The notes beneath the pieces were generated by a model. The model made no database searches, had not been told where the DNA came from, and worked only from the letters and a program-made list of their open reading frames with translations. Of a stretch of DNA of 64,000 bases, positions 1 through 10,040 are shown one piece after another. The stretch spans positions 558,001 to 622,000 of the forward strand of contig NZ_PDZR01000001.1 in assembly GCF_002891535.1 (NCBI RefSeq). The letters are read 5' to 3'. Numbering within the stretch: position 1 is the first letter of the stretch; every line of letters begins with the position of its first letter. A program made the position numbers and the translations under genes. The stretch comes from Methylocella silvestris. GTDB taxonomy: Bacteria; Pseudomonadota; Alphaproteobacteria; Rhizobiales; Beijerinckiaceae.

Positions 1-882
<882 letters not shown>

Positions 883-889
883 TGCGTCC

Positions 890-2422
890 TCACAGCGGAA
901 TGTTGTCGTGCTTGCGCCATGGCTTTTCGGCTGTCTTGCCGCGCAGCATGGCGAGCGCCCGCGCAATCCGCAGCCGCGTCTCCCGCGGCTTGATCACCTC
1001 GTCGATATAGCCGCGCTCGGCGGCGACGAAGGGCGACAGAAAGCGGTCCTCATAGCTTTTGGTCAGCGCCGCAATCTTATCCTTATCGGCCATGTCCTGA
1101 CGGAAAATGATCTCGACGGCGCCTTTCGCGCCCATCACCGCGATCTGCGCCGAGGGCCAGGCGTAGTTGACGTCGGCGCCGATGTGCTTTGAGGCCATGA
1201 CGTCATAGGCGCCGCCGAAGGCCTTGCGCGTAATTACCGTGATCAAGGGCGTGGTGCATTGCGAGTAGGCGAACAGCAATTTCGCGCCATGCTTGATCAG
1301 ACCGCCATATTCCTGCGCGACGCCGGGCAGGAAGCCCGGAACGTCGACGAAAGTGACGATCGGAATGTCGAAGCAATCGCAAAAGCGCACGAAGCGCGCC
1401 GCCTTGCGCGAGGCGTCGGAGTCGAGCACGCCGGCGAGCACCATCGGCTGATTGGCGACAAAGCCGACCGTGCGCCCGTCGATGCGGCCAAAGCCGGTCA
1501 CGATATTGCCGGCGAAAGCGCCCTGAATCTCGAAAAAGTCCCGCTCGTCGACCGTTTTCTCGATCAGCTCCTTGATGTCATAGGGCTTGTTGGCGTTGTC
1601 GGGAACCAGCGTATCAAGGCTCGGCTCGACGCGATCGACGTCGTCAAAACTCGGCCAATGCGGCGCGCCGCCGGTATTGTTGGCGGGAAGAAAATCAATC
1701 AGCCGGCGCAACTGCAGCAACGCCTCAACGTCATTGTCGAAGGCGATGTCGGCGATCGAGGATTTCGTCGTATGAATACGCGCGCCGCCGAGTTCCTCGG
1801 CGGTGACGGATTCATTGGTGACGGTTTTGACGACCTCGGGCCCGGTCACGAACATATAACTGGTGTCGCGCACCATGACGATGAAATCGGTCATAGCCGG
1901 CGAATAGACGTCGCCGCCGGCGCAGGGCCCCATGATCACCGAGATCTGTGGAATAACGCCCGAGGCCTCGACGTTGCGGCGAAAGATCTCGGCATAGCCG
2001 CCAAGCGCCGCGACGCCTTCCTGGATGCGCGCCCCGCCGGCGTCGAACAGGCCGATGATCGGCGCCCGCGTGCGCAGCGCCATATCCTGAATCTTGATGA
2101 TCTTGGCGGCGTGGGCCTCGCTAAGCGAGCCGCCGAACACCGTGAAATCCTTGGAAAAGACGAATATGGCGCGGCCATTGATCGTGCCCCAGCCGGTGAC
2201 CACGCCATCGCCCGGGATCTTCTGCTTTTCCATGCCGAAATCGGCGCAGCGATGCTCGACATACATGTCGAACTCCTCGAAGGAGCCCTTATCGAGCAAA
2301 AGCTCGACGCGCTCTCTTGCCGTCAGCTTCCCCTTGGCGTGCTGGGCGCCGACGCGGCGCGCGCCGCCGCCCGCGAGGGCCTCGTCACGGCGACGTTCAA
2401 GCTCCTCGATGACATGTCGCAT
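890..2422 (-). CDS. pccB: Propionyl-CoA carboxylase, carboxyltransferase (beta) subunit
   Basis: This 510-residue protein has the usual PccB length. It carries the crotonase-like carboxyltransferase halves, with the oxyanion loops [15 protein letters not shown] in the N half and [10 protein letters not shown] in the C half. The Asp of GGAYD is the position reported to favour propionyl- over acetyl-CoA in this family. It transfers CO2 from biotin to propionyl-CoA to give methylmalonyl-CoA. I start it at the ATG at 2422 ([12 protein letters not shown]), which matches the family N-terminus. The frame runs further upstream, but only through the divergent promoter region. It is the first gene of pccB-pccA and is divergent from the ScfR-type regulator. 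Confidence 0.93.
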   Translation of the reverse strand: MRHVIEELERRRDEALAGGGARRVGAQHAKGKLTARERVELLLDKGSFEEFDMYVEHRCADFGMEKQKIPGDGVVTGWGTINGRAIFVFSKDFTVFGGSLSEAHAAKIIKIQDMALRTRAPIIGLFDAGGARIQEGVAALGGYAEIFRRNVEASGVIPQISVIMGPCAGGDVYSPAMTDFIVMVRDTSYMFVTGPEVVKTVTNESVTAEELGGARIHTTKSSIADIAFDNDVEALLQLRRLIDFLPANNTGGAPHWPSFDDVDRVEPSLDTLVPDNANKPYDIKELIEKTVDERDFFEIQGAFAGNIVTGFGRIDGRTVGFVANQPMVLAGVLDSDASRKAARFVRFCDCFDIPIVTFVDVPGFLPGVAQEYGGLIKHGAKLLFAYSQCTTPLITVITRKAFGGAYDVMASKHIGADVNYAWPSAQIAVMGAKGAVEIIFRQDMADKDKIAALTKSYEDRFLSPFVAAERGYIDEVIKPRETRLRIARALAMLRGKTAEKPWRKHDNIPL

Positions 2423-2606
2423 GGCGAGACGTTTCCTTTTGCGGACGCGCCTTTGCGGCGGCGCATAATCTTCACAAATTTTCAGGCGTTTTGAAAGAGA
2501 AGCGGCTTTCTGCCCGCAGCGGCGCGGGCCGGCCTGATTTTTGTTGTCGAACCGACTCTTGCGTTCTACTGCAGTAAGCGGCGCGATCAATCCAAATCGG
2601 GCGAAC

Positions 2607-2638
2607 TTGCAAATCTGTAAATCAAACGGATTTACAAA
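2607..2638. promoter_or_regulatory. Putative ScfR/PccR operator overlapping the regulator start
   Basis: A perfect inverted repeat TGTAAATC (2616-2623) / GATTTACA (2629-2636) with a 5-nt spacer ends 3 nt before the ATG at 2640. A further TTGCAAAT lies just upstream at 2607-2614. These give three related TTtrCAaa-like half-sites. From memory, PccR of Rhodobacter binds TTTGCAAA half-sites. The position suggests autorepression and control of the divergent pcc operon. The assignment is by inference. Confidence 0.55.
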
Positions 2639-2639
2639 A

Positions 2640-4073
2640 ATGAAGAAATTGTTCGCCGGACAGATCCTGAGGCGCCGCCGCGAGGAGCTATCCCTGCCGC
2701 AGGCGCTCGTGGCGAGGCGCCTTGGCATCTCGCCAAGCTATCTTAACCAGATCGAAAGCGACCAGCGCCCTCTCACCGCCGCGATCCTCGTCGAGGTCAC
2801 GCGCGTGCTGAAGCTGCAGGTCGCCGATCTTTACGACGATGGGCCGGAGCGCCTTGCCGCAAACCTGCGCGAGATGCTGTCCGATCCGCTGTTCGAGCAC
2901 GCCAGCGTCAGCGGCCGCGAACTGAAGGCGATCTCGACTGCTGCGCCCCACCTCGTTCGCGCCATGCTGGATCTGCATTCCACCTATCGCCGCATGGAGG
3001 AGCGCTATCGCGGGCTCGACGACGCCTTGCGTCAGGGCGAGGGCGGGGTCGAGGCGCAAAGGCGTCCCTTCGCCTTCGACGAGGTCCGGGATTTCTTCCA
3101 TTTCATGGGCAATTACTGCGATGCGCTCGACCGCAGCGCCGAGGCCCTGGCCGAACGGCTCTGGGGCGAGAATGCGGTATCTTATCAAAGCCTTGCCGAC
3201 TATTCAGCGCGCGAGCTCGGCGCGCGCGTCGTGGTCTCGACGCCGAAAGCGGCCGGCGGCCCGATCAGCCGCTACGATCCCGATATCGGCGTCCTGTTCC
3301 TCGACGCCGATCAGGAGCCGGCGACACAGAAATTCCTGCTCGGCTGTCATATTGCGGCGCGCACGCAGCACGAAAAGATCGACGAACTCGCCGACGGCGC
3401 GCGGTTCAAAAGCCCGGCCTCCGGAAAAATCGCGAAACTTGCGCTCGCCAATTATTTCGCCAGCGCGCTTGTGATGCCCTATGCGCGCTTTTCCGGCGAA
3501 GCGCGCGCGGCCCGACATGACGTCGAGCGGCCGTCGCGGCAGTTCGGCGTCAGCATCGAGCAGGTCTGCCATCGTTTTTCGACGCTGCAGCGGCCGGGCC
3601 GCGAAGGCGCGCCCTTCTATTTCCTGCGGGTCGATCGCGCCGGCAATATCACCAAGCGCCACAGCGCGACGCGGTTCCAGTTCGCGCGCTATGGCGGCGC
3701 CTGTCCGTTGTGGAACATTCACGAGGCGTTCGAGCGGCCCAATCATTTTCTAGTGCAGGTCGCCGAAATGCCGGATGGCGTGCGCTATCTTTCGGTCGCG
3801 CGCTCGATCGCCAAGAAGGGCGGCTCGTTCGGCTCGCCGCAGCGCAATTACGCGATCGGGTTTGGCTGCGAGATCGATCATGCGCAAGATCTTGTCTATT
3901 CCGATGCGATCGATCTTCGCAGTTCGGCAACGGTCGCCAAGATCGGCGTCGCCTGCCGCGTCTGCGAACGGCAAGACTGTTTGCAACGCGCCGTGCCGCC
4001 GCTCGACGCGGCGATCGAGATCGACGCCAATGAACGCGGTCTCGCCCCCTACAGACTGAGAAGCGGCGAGTGA
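2640..4073 (+). CDS. Short-chain fatty acyl-CoA regulator (ScfR/PccR family)
   Basis: The protein has 477 residues. An XRE-type helix-turn-helix occupies about residues 5-60 ([24 protein letters not shown]). A long central domain related to IrrE/ImmA follows but shows no HExxH protease motif. The C-terminus has clustered cysteines ([17 protein letters not shown]) that are typical of this family. Described members (RamB, MccR, PccR) sense short acyl-CoAs and control propionyl-CoA or glyoxylate-type assimilation genes. I use the ATG at 2640. The 33 codons upstream in frame would translate the operator-like repeats. Divergent placement next to pccBA makes a PccR-like role the best reading. Confidence 0.85.
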   Translation: MKKLFAGQILRRRREELSLPQALVARRLGISPSYLNQIESDQRPLTAAILVEVTRVLKLQVADLYDDGPERLAANLREMLSDPLFEHASVSGRELKAISTAAPHLVRAMLDLHSTYRRMEERYRGLDDALRQGEGGVEAQRRPFAFDEVRDFFHFMGNYCDALDRSAEALAERLWGENAVSYQSLADYSARELGARVVVSTPKAAGGPISRYDPDIGVLFLDADQEPATQKFLLGCHIAARTQHEKIDELADGARFKSPASGKIAKLALANYFASALVMPYARFSGEARAARHDVERPSRQFGVSIEQVCHRFSTLQRPGREGAPFYFLRVDRAGNITKRHSATRFQFARYGGACPLWNIHEAFERPNHFLVQVAEMPDGVRYLSVARSIAKKGGSFGSPQRNYAIGFGCEIDHAQDLVYSDAIDLRSSATVAKIGVACRVCERQDCLQRAVPPLDAAIEIDANERGLAPYRLRSGE

Positions 4074-4102
4074 GGCGGCTGGTTGCGCTGGGCGGCGCCT
4101 GT

Positions 4103-5275
4103 CTACGCGCCGAAAATGACCCGGCGGAAGCGGCGCAGCGCGAACAAGAAATAGGCCCCCCCGATCACCGCCACGGCGACAAGTTGCGGCCAGACGATGG
4201 AGAGGCCCGCACCGCGGTAAAGAACGGCCTGGGCGAAGGCGACGAAATGCGGCGTCGGACTGAGCGTCTGCATCAGATAGCGCAGCCAGACAGGCATGCT
4301 TTCGATCGGCGTGCTGCTGCCAGACAGAAGCTGCGTGATGAGCAGCACGGGAATCGCAAGCAGGCCAAACTGGCCCATCGAGGAGGCGATGGTGCCGAGC
4401 AGAATGCCCAGCGCCGCCACGGTGAAAACGTAGAAACACGAGCCGCCGAGAAACAGCGGGATCGAGCCGGCGATCGGCACGGACAGCGCTGCCTGCACGA
4501 CGAGGGTCAGCGACAGGCCGGCGGCGATGAGAATGACAAGCCCATTGGCGAGGATCTTGGCGAGCATGATCTCCGAGGGCGTCACCGGCATCACGAGAAG
4601 ATGTTCGACGGTTCCCTGCTCCCTTTCGCGGATCAGCGCCGCGCCGGTCAGTATGACGGTCAAGAGCGTGATGTTGTTGATGACCTGCATCACCGAGGTG
4701 AACCAGCTCGATTTCAAGTTCGGATTGAATTTTGCGCGGGTGACCACGTTTACAGGGATCTCGGTCGTTCCTTCGCGCCCCGAGAGGAAATTGGCGACTT
4801 CTGTCGCGATGATGTTCTGAATATAGACGGCGCCATTGCCCGCCTGCGTGATGGCGGTGGCGTCGATGTCGACCTGCACGGACGTGGTGCGGCTGGCGAG
4901 GATGTCGGCCTGGAATCGTGGTGGAATCTCGATCACAAAGACGAGCCGGCCCTCATCCATGACCTTGTCGATGCCGCCGGCCGAAACTTCGACGGCGCGC
5001 TGGAACAGCGGCGGGGTCAATCCATCGGCGATCCGGCGCGACAGCTCGGAATGGTCTTCATCGACAATTCCGACCGATAGATTGATCGCCTCGGTCGAAG
5101 CGCCGTTCGCGACGGTGTAGACCGCGACGGTGAAGGAATAGACGACGAGGACCAGCATCACAGGGTCAGCCCTGATGCTGCGCAGCTCTTTCACCATCAG
5201 CCGGTAGATCGTGGACAGCCGCGCGCGGAGCCCTCCCGCGTCCGGTTTCGTTCCATTCCCGGCGGGCGCCTTCAC
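4103..5275 (-). CDS. ABC-2 type transporter permease, YhhJ-like
   Basis: The 390-residue inner-membrane protein has one N-terminal membrane segment (about residues 38-58), a large periplasmic region with the IPPRFQADI signature, and five C-terminal segments. RERE(Q)GTVEHLLVMPV is the typical ABC2_membrane cytosolic loop. It starts with GTG at 5275, 1 nt after the TGA of the upstream ATPase gene, so translation is probably coupled. With the adaptor and the fused ATPase/permease it matches the Escherichia coli yhiI-rbbA-yhhJ arrangement and is the second permease half. The substrate cannot be read from sequence. Its 3' end faces the regulator gene with 29 nt between them. Confidence 0.88.
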   Translation of the reverse strand: MKAPAGNGTKPDAGGLRARLSTIYRLMVKELRSIRADPVMLVLVVYSFTVAVYTVANGASTEAINLSVGIVDEDHSELSRRIADGLTPPLFQRAVEVSAGGIDKVMDEGRLVFVIEIPPRFQADILASRTTSVQVDIDATAITQAGNGAVYIQNIIATEVANFLSGREGTTEIPVNVVTRAKFNPNLKSSWFTSVMQVINNITLLTVILTGAALIREREQGTVEHLLVMPVTPSEIMLAKILANGLVILIAAGLSLTLVVQAALSVPIAGSIPLFLGGSCFYVFTVAALGILLGTIASSMGQFGLLAIPVLLITQLLSGSSTPIESMPVWLRYLMQTLSPTPHFVAFAQAVLYRGAGLSIVWPQLVAVAVIGGAYFLFALRRFRRVIFGA

Positions 5276-5276
5276 G

Positions 5277-8012
5277 TCAGGGCTCCTGTTTCTTCAGAAG
5301 GAATTGCGCGGCGGCAAGATAGGCGAGCGCGAATCCGACAAGCGCCAGGATACTGACCCAGAACTCGGCCAGCCCGAGCGATTTGGTGAAAACGCCGATG
5401 CTGATGGGTTGATACCAGGCGGCCGGAAAGGAGAGGCCGATCAGCCGCGCGCCGCCTGACAGCGAGGCGACCGGCGCCAGCAGCCCCGAAAAATTTACGG
5501 CGGTGATCATGCAAAGGATCGAGGTCGCGAAAACGGCCGCCACTTGCGTGCGGGTAAATGTCGAGACGAGCTGGCCGAAGCCGGTGGTCGCGAAAACATA
5601 GCAAAGGCTCGCGAGCGCGAGCGTTGCGAAGGAGCCCTTGACCTCGACGCCGAACAAAACGCCCGCGAGCAGCACGAGCAGAAGGAAGCTCACCATGGCG
5701 ACGCCAACATAGGGCAACTGCTTGCCGAACAGAAATTCAAACTTGCTGATCGGCGTTGCGCGGAAATTGGCGATCGAGCCGGTCTCTTTCTCCTTGACCA
5801 CGGCGACCGCCGACATGATCGCGGGGATAAGAATCAACATCAGCACGATGATGCCAGGAACCATGGCGTTGACGCTCTTGAAGGCCTGATTATAGCGAAA
5901 GCGCGTCTCAATGTTCACGGTGGATGTAACCCCGTTGGGGCCGAGCTTCTCAACCGTCCGGTCCCTCAAATATTGCACAGCGATGCCGCTCACATAGCCG
6001 CGAGCCGTTTCGCCGCGAAAGGGCATGGCGCCGTCGATCTGCACGGTGACTTCGGGCGTGCGCGAATTTTGCATGTCGCGGCCGAAGCCGGCGGGGATTT
6101 CGACGACGAGGCTCAGTTCGCCGCGCTTGAAGCGCTCCTCCATCTCGGCCGGCGACTCGATCGGAGGCTGCTCGAAAAAATAGCGCGATCCCGAAAAGCT
6201 CTCGAGCAGCCGGCGGCTCTCGGGCGTGCGGTCCTGATCGAAGGCGGCGTATTTGAGGTTTTCGACGTCGAAGGAAATGCCGTAGCCGAAAGCCATCATC
6301 AAAATCAGCGGCCCGAGGAGAGCGAAGGCAAGCCGGATCGGATCGCGCAGAAGCTCCATCGTCTCGCGCCGCGCATAGGCCCAAAGGCGCCTTGGATCGA
6401 AGCGCCTCGTCTTGCCGGAATGGTCCACAGCCGGCGGCGGCGCGGCCCTGTTTTCTACAGGCGCGGAAGATTGGGCCGTCGCCGCGGCGTCGATAAGATA
6501 GCCGATGAAGGCGTCCTCGAGCGTCGCCGCGCCGCGCTTCTCAACCAGCTCGCGTGGCGTTCCAACAGCCAGCACCTTGCCGGCGTGCATGAGTGAAATC
6601 CGGTCGCAGCGCTCGGCCTCGTTCATGAAATGCGTCGAGATGAAGATCGTGACGCCATCGTCGCGCGACAGATCGATAAGGGTGCGCCAGAAGGAGTCGC
6701 GCGCGATCGGATCGACGCCGGACGTCGGCTCGTCGAGGATCAGGACAGCGGGCCGGTGCAGCACGGCGACGGCAAGCTGAAGCCTTTGCTTGACGCCGAG
6801 CGGCAGGCTGTCGGGCCGCTGATCGACGGCTTCGCGCAGATCGTAGCGTTGCAACAGTTCGTTAATGCGCCCGGTGATCTCATTCGGCGGCAAATGATAG
6901 AGATGGGCGTGCAGTTCGAGGTTCTGCCGGACGGTCAGTTCGCTATAGAGCGAGAAGGCCTGCGACATGTAGCCGACGTTCTGCCGCATCGCCATGTCGT
7001 CGGCGGCCATCGGCCTGCCGAACAGTTTCGCCGAGCCTTCAGTCGCCGGCAAGAGGCCGGTCAGCATCTTCATCGTGGTGGATTTGCCGCAGCCGTTCGA
7101 GCCGAGAAAGCCAAAGATTTCGCCGCGACCGATGCGAAAGCTCACATGGTCGACAGCGACAAAATCGCCGAACCGCCGCGTCAGCCCCTCGGCCTCGATC
7201 GCCGGTGGCTCGCCGGCGCTGTCGGGGCGCGGCCGCGCCAGAACCTGCTTGTGCTGCGCGCGCTTTTCCTCCGGCAGAAGGGCGATGAAGGCGCTGTCGA
7301 GAGAGGTCTCGTGCGTCCGCTCCAGAATGTCGCGCGGCGGCCCTTGCGCGAGGATTTTTCCAGCGTCCATCGCCGCGAGCCAGTCGAAGCGCGCCGCCTC
7401 ATCCATGTAGGCGGTCGCGACGATGACGCTCATGTCCGGGCGACGGGCGCGCATCGAGCCGATCAGATCCCAGAACTGGCGGCGCGAGAGAGGATCGACG
7501 CCGGTCGTCGGCTCGTCGAGAATGAGCAGCTCCGGATCATGCATCAGCGAGCAACAGAGGCTGAGCTTCTGCTTCATGCCGCCAGAAAGCTGCCCGGCCG
7601 GCCTGTCGAGGAATGGGTCGAGATCCGTCGCACGCAATAATTCGTCGATGCGCGCGCGCCGTTCGGAAGCGGTTTGTCCGAACAGCCGACCGAAGAAGTC
7701 GACATTTTCAAAGACGGTGAGCGTCGGGTAGAGATTGCGCCCCAGCCCCTGCGGCATGTAGGCGATGCGCGTGCAATTGGAAAAGCGCAGGCGCTCATCG
7801 GCCATATTGGCGCCGAACGCCGTAACCGCGCCGCTCTGGATGGCGCGGACGCCGGAAATAAGCGCGAGCAACGTCGATTTGCCGACGCCGTCGGGACCGA
7901 TCATGCCGACCATGCGGCGGGCGGGAATATCGAGGCTGACGTCGTCGAGCGCGATCCTTTTGCCGTAACGATGGGTGACGCCCTTCAGCGCGGCGACGAC
8001 ATCTTGCGTCAT
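5277..8012 (-). CDS. ABC transporter, two fused ATPase domains plus ABC-2 permease (RbbA-like)
   Basis: The protein has 911 residues. NBD1 carries Walker A GPDGVGKS (39-46), signature LSGGMKQ (142-148) and LDEP (165-168). NBD2 carries Walker A GSNGCGKST (304-312), signature LPLGVKQ (403-409), LDEP (425-428) and the switch His461. A C-terminal ABC-2 membrane domain runs from about residue 560. The H-loop of NBD1 reads ATAY, with Ala201 where His is expected. Start: the ATG at 8012 overlaps the TGA of the upstream adaptor gene as ATGA. An in-frame start at 8045 would overlap far more. E. coli RbbA has the same layout and is reported to be ribosome-associated. The role here is probably export with the adjacent adaptor and permease. 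Confidence 0.9.
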   Translation of the reverse strand: MTQDVVAALKGVTHRYGKRIALDDVSLDIPARRMVGMIGPDGVGKSTLLALISGVRAIQSGAVTAFGANMADERLRFSNCTRIAYMPQGLGRNLYPTLTVFENVDFFGRLFGQTASERRARIDELLRATDLDPFLDRPAGQLSGGMKQKLSLCCSLMHDPELLILDEPTTGVDPLSRRQFWDLIGSMRARRPDMSVIVATAYMDEAARFDWLAAMDAGKILAQGPPRDILERTHETSLDSAFIALLPEEKRAQHKQVLARPRPDSAGEPPAIEAEGLTRRFGDFVAVDHVSFRIGRGEIFGFLGSNGCGKSTTMKMLTGLLPATEGSAKLFGRPMAADDMAMRQNVGYMSQAFSLYSELTVRQNLELHAHLYHLPPNEITGRINELLQRYDLREAVDQRPDSLPLGVKQRLQLAVAVLHRPAVLILDEPTSGVDPIARDSFWRTLIDLSRDDGVTIFISTHFMNEAERCDRISLMHAGKVLAVGTPRELVEKRGAATLEDAFIGYLIDAAATAQSSAPVENRAAPPPAVDHSGKTRRFDPRRLWAYARRETMELLRDPIRLAFALLGPLILMMAFGYGISFDVENLKYAAFDQDRTPESRRLLESFSGSRYFFEQPPIESPAEMEERFKRGELSLVVEIPAGFGRDMQNSRTPEVTVQIDGAMPFRGETARGYVSGIAVQYLRDRTVEKLGPNGVTSTVNIETRFRYNQAFKSVNAMVPGIIVLMLILIPAIMSAVAVVKEKETGSIANFRATPISKFEFLFGKQLPYVGVAMVSFLLLVLLAGVLFGVEVKGSFATLALASLCYVFATTGFGQLVSTFTRTQVAAVFATSILCMITAVNFSGLLAPVASLSGGARLIGLSFPAAWYQPISIGVFTKSLGLAEFWVSILALVGFALAYLAAAQFLLKKQEP

Positions 8013-9055
8013 TGCGGCAGCTTCACCTTGAGATCGTCGGGCCAATCGACGCCGGGCGCGGTGCGCACAAAGCCGATGCCGCGCACGCCCGTCTTGACCT
8101 GCCGGTGGTATTTCTCCAGCACTTTGGGATCGACCTGTAGTTTGACGCGGAACATCAGCTTTTGCCGCTCATCCTCCGTTTCGACGCTTTTCGGCGTGAA
8201 CTGCGCGTCGGTGGCGACAAAGCTGATCGAGGCCGGAATCACATATTGCGGAATGGGATCGGCGATGATGCGCGCCTCGTCGCTGAGCGCGAGCTTGCCG
8301 GCCTCTGACGCCGGCAGATAGATCGTCATATAAACGTCGTTGAGATCGAGGATGGTGAGGATGCGCTGGCCGGGCGAGACCACCTCGCCTGCGCGCGCGA
8401 GCCTGTATTGCACGCGCCCGCTGCGCGGCGACACCAGCACCAGGTCGACCAGGATCGATTGAAGCCGCTGCACATCGGCTTCCGCCGTCTGGATCGCAAA
8501 TTCCGCCTGGTCGCGCTGGGCCATCGCCGCGCGATGGGATGCCTCCGCCGCCTCATATTTGTTGCGTCTCTGGTCGACCACCTGTTGCGTAATGTTGCCG
8601 CGCTGCAGCAGCGCCTGGCCGCGTTCGAGATCGGTTTTGGCGAAGGTCAGATCGCTCTGGCGCTGCGCGATCAGCGCGACCGCTTCGGCGAGCGCCTGCT
8701 TCGCGCGCAACACCTCGGCCTGCGCGCCGCGCAGCTGAGCCTCATATTCAGGACCGGAGATTTTGCCGACGACCTGTCCCGCCGTGACCTCATCGCCTTC
8801 ATCGAAATTGAGCGTTTCGAGACGCCCGCCATATTTGGCGGCGACGTCGACCTGCGTCGCCTCGATGCGGCCGTTTGATTTGGCGATGCCGGCTGGAGTT
8901 TTGCCGCCGCGCAGACGCGCGATCAGCGTTTGCATCATCTCGCCGGCTTTCGTCGCGGCTTGCTTCAGGTCGTTCTGGCCCTGCGCCGTCGCAACGCCTG
9001 TCGCGGTCAGAACGGCGGCGATCAGGCACAATCGGGCGGCGCGGCGAGCATACAT
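8009..9055 (-). CDS. HlyD-family periplasmic adaptor (YhiI-like membrane fusion protein)
   Basis: The 348-residue protein starts with a signal or anchor sequence (ARLCLIAAVLTATGVATA). A split lipoyl domain follows (NGRIEATQVDVAAKYGGRL and VLVSPRSGRVQYRLARAGEVVSPGQ), with an alpha-helical coiled hairpin of about 100 residues between its halves. It should link the inner-membrane ABC complex to an outer-membrane channel. No TolC-like gene lies in the window. The ATG at 9055 has AAGGA 7 nt upstream, and the frame extends 10 codons further without such a site. It is the first gene of the adaptor-ATPase/permease-permease operon. Confidence 0.88.
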   Translation of the reverse strand: MYARRAARLCLIAAVLTATGVATAQGQNDLKQAATKAGEMMQTLIARLRGGKTPAGIAKSNGRIEATQVDVAAKYGGRLETLNFDEGDEVTAGQVVGKISGPEYEAQLRGAQAEVLRAKQALAEAVALIAQRQSDLTFAKTDLERGQALLQRGNITQQVVDQRRNKYEAAEASHRAAMAQRDQAEFAIQTAEADVQRLQSILVDLVLVSPRSGRVQYRLARAGEVVSPGQRILTILDLNDVYMTIYLPASEAGKLALSDEARIIADPIPQYVIPASISFVATDAQFTPKSVETEDERQKLMFRVKLQVDPKVLEKYHRQVKTGVRGIGFVRTAPGVDWPDDLKVKLPQ

Positions 9056-9362
9056 ATAAATTTCCTTTGCGACGGCTCGATCCATTCGCGCCCGTCGATT
9101 CTATGGATCAAGGCGTTATTATTATTTGCTCCGGCTGAAACCGCGCAAATTGCCGTGAACAATTCGGCGGCTGCGGCCTCCGGCTGCATTATCGGGCCGC
9201 AAAGCGTGGTTCCGGCGCCCTCGGCTTGTCAAGCGGTTGGCGCAAATCGACCGGCATATGTCGCCAATCGCGCCTCGCCGCATCCGTCGCTTCTGTGATA
9301 GAGCAGCCGGGCGGTTGGCGAAGGCGCGCCCGCGCTGGCCCGCAACCTAAAGGGAAGATGAC
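9056..9362. other. Intergenic region without a recognised gene
   Basis: This 307-nt gap separates the divergent adaptor operon and the nnrU-like gene, so it must hold promoters in both directions. I see no convincing inverted repeat, RNA gene or conserved small frame in it. Confidence 0.5.
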
Positions 9363-9935
9363 ATGCTGATCTTGATCTTCGGACTCATCGTCTTTCTCGG
9401 CGTCCATGTGCTGACGACGATGCGCGAGACGCGCGGCGAACTGATCGGACGCTTCGGTGAGAAGCCTTACAAGCTTGCTTACACGGCGGCGTCCCTCGTG
9501 GGTTTTGTCCTGATCGTCTGGGGCTTTTCGCGTTATCGCGCGTCCGGCCTGATCCCGGTCTGGGCGCCGCCGGAGTGGACCCGCCACATTACCATGCTTT
9601 TGATGTGGCTGGCCTTCATCGCACTGGCGGCGATGGGCAAGACGCCGAGCCGGATCAGGGGCTGGCTACGGCATCCGATGCTTGTCGCGATCAAAATCTG
9701 GGCGCTGGCGCATCTCCTCGTCAACGGCGATCTTGGCGGCATGATCCTGTTTTTCTCCTTCCTCGCTTTTGCCGTCTACGACCGGATCGCGGTCAAGCGG
9801 CGCGGCGACGTGGGGGCGCCCCGGCTCGCGGAATTCACCCGCGCCGACGCCGTGACGCTGATCGTCGGGACGGCGGCCTATGTCGCCATGATCTTCCTCC
9901 ATCCCATCCTGATCGGGGTTCCTGTTCTGAGGTGA
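9363..9935 (+). CDS. NnrU family membrane protein
   Basis: The 190-residue protein is mostly membrane-embedded, with about six hydrophobic segments. It has the family pattern GVHVLTTMRETRGELIGRFGEKPYKLAYTAASLVGF near the N-terminus and an internal RHPMLVAIKIWALAHLLVNGD. NnrU was named in nitric-oxide and nitrite reduction clusters and is related to the heme-dependent carotenoid isomerase Z-ISO. The conserved His of HPML and AHLL would suit heme binding. No denitrification or carotenoid genes lie nearby, so the physiological role here is open. The nearest downstream gene, glgX, is over 100 nt away and unrelated. Confidence 0.85.
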   Translation: MLILIFGLIVFLGVHVLTTMRETRGELIGRFGEKPYKLAYTAASLVGFVLIVWGFSRYRASGLIPVWAPPEWTRHITMLLMWLAFIALAAMGKTPSRIRGWLRHPMLVAIKIWALAHLLVNGDLGGMILFFSFLAFAVYDRIAVKRRGDVGAPRLAEFTRADAVTLIVGTAAYVAMIFLHPILIGVPVLR

Positions 9936-10040
9936 GCCTGCGGCGAAACGCGCGCGCTCGCCCGCTGACGGCACGAAACTCGCTAACCTCCGAGGGGTTG
10001 CAGAATCTTTGGCGCGTCGGGCGCTATGGGAGACGGCGTG

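Noticed and set aside
1259-2494. 411-codon plus-strand frame opposite pccB
   Set aside because: It is an antisense shadow of the carboxylase gene, typical of GC-rich codon bias, and has no family-like motif.
2541-2639. 33-codon N-terminal extension of the ScfR-like regulator
   Set aside because: It would translate the operator region and lacks a ribosome site; the ATG at 2640 fits the family start.
4070-5080. 336-codon plus-strand frame opposite the YhhJ-like gene
   Set aside because: The frame lies fully inside a well-supported minus-strand gene and its product is His/Asp/Arg-rich without domain features.
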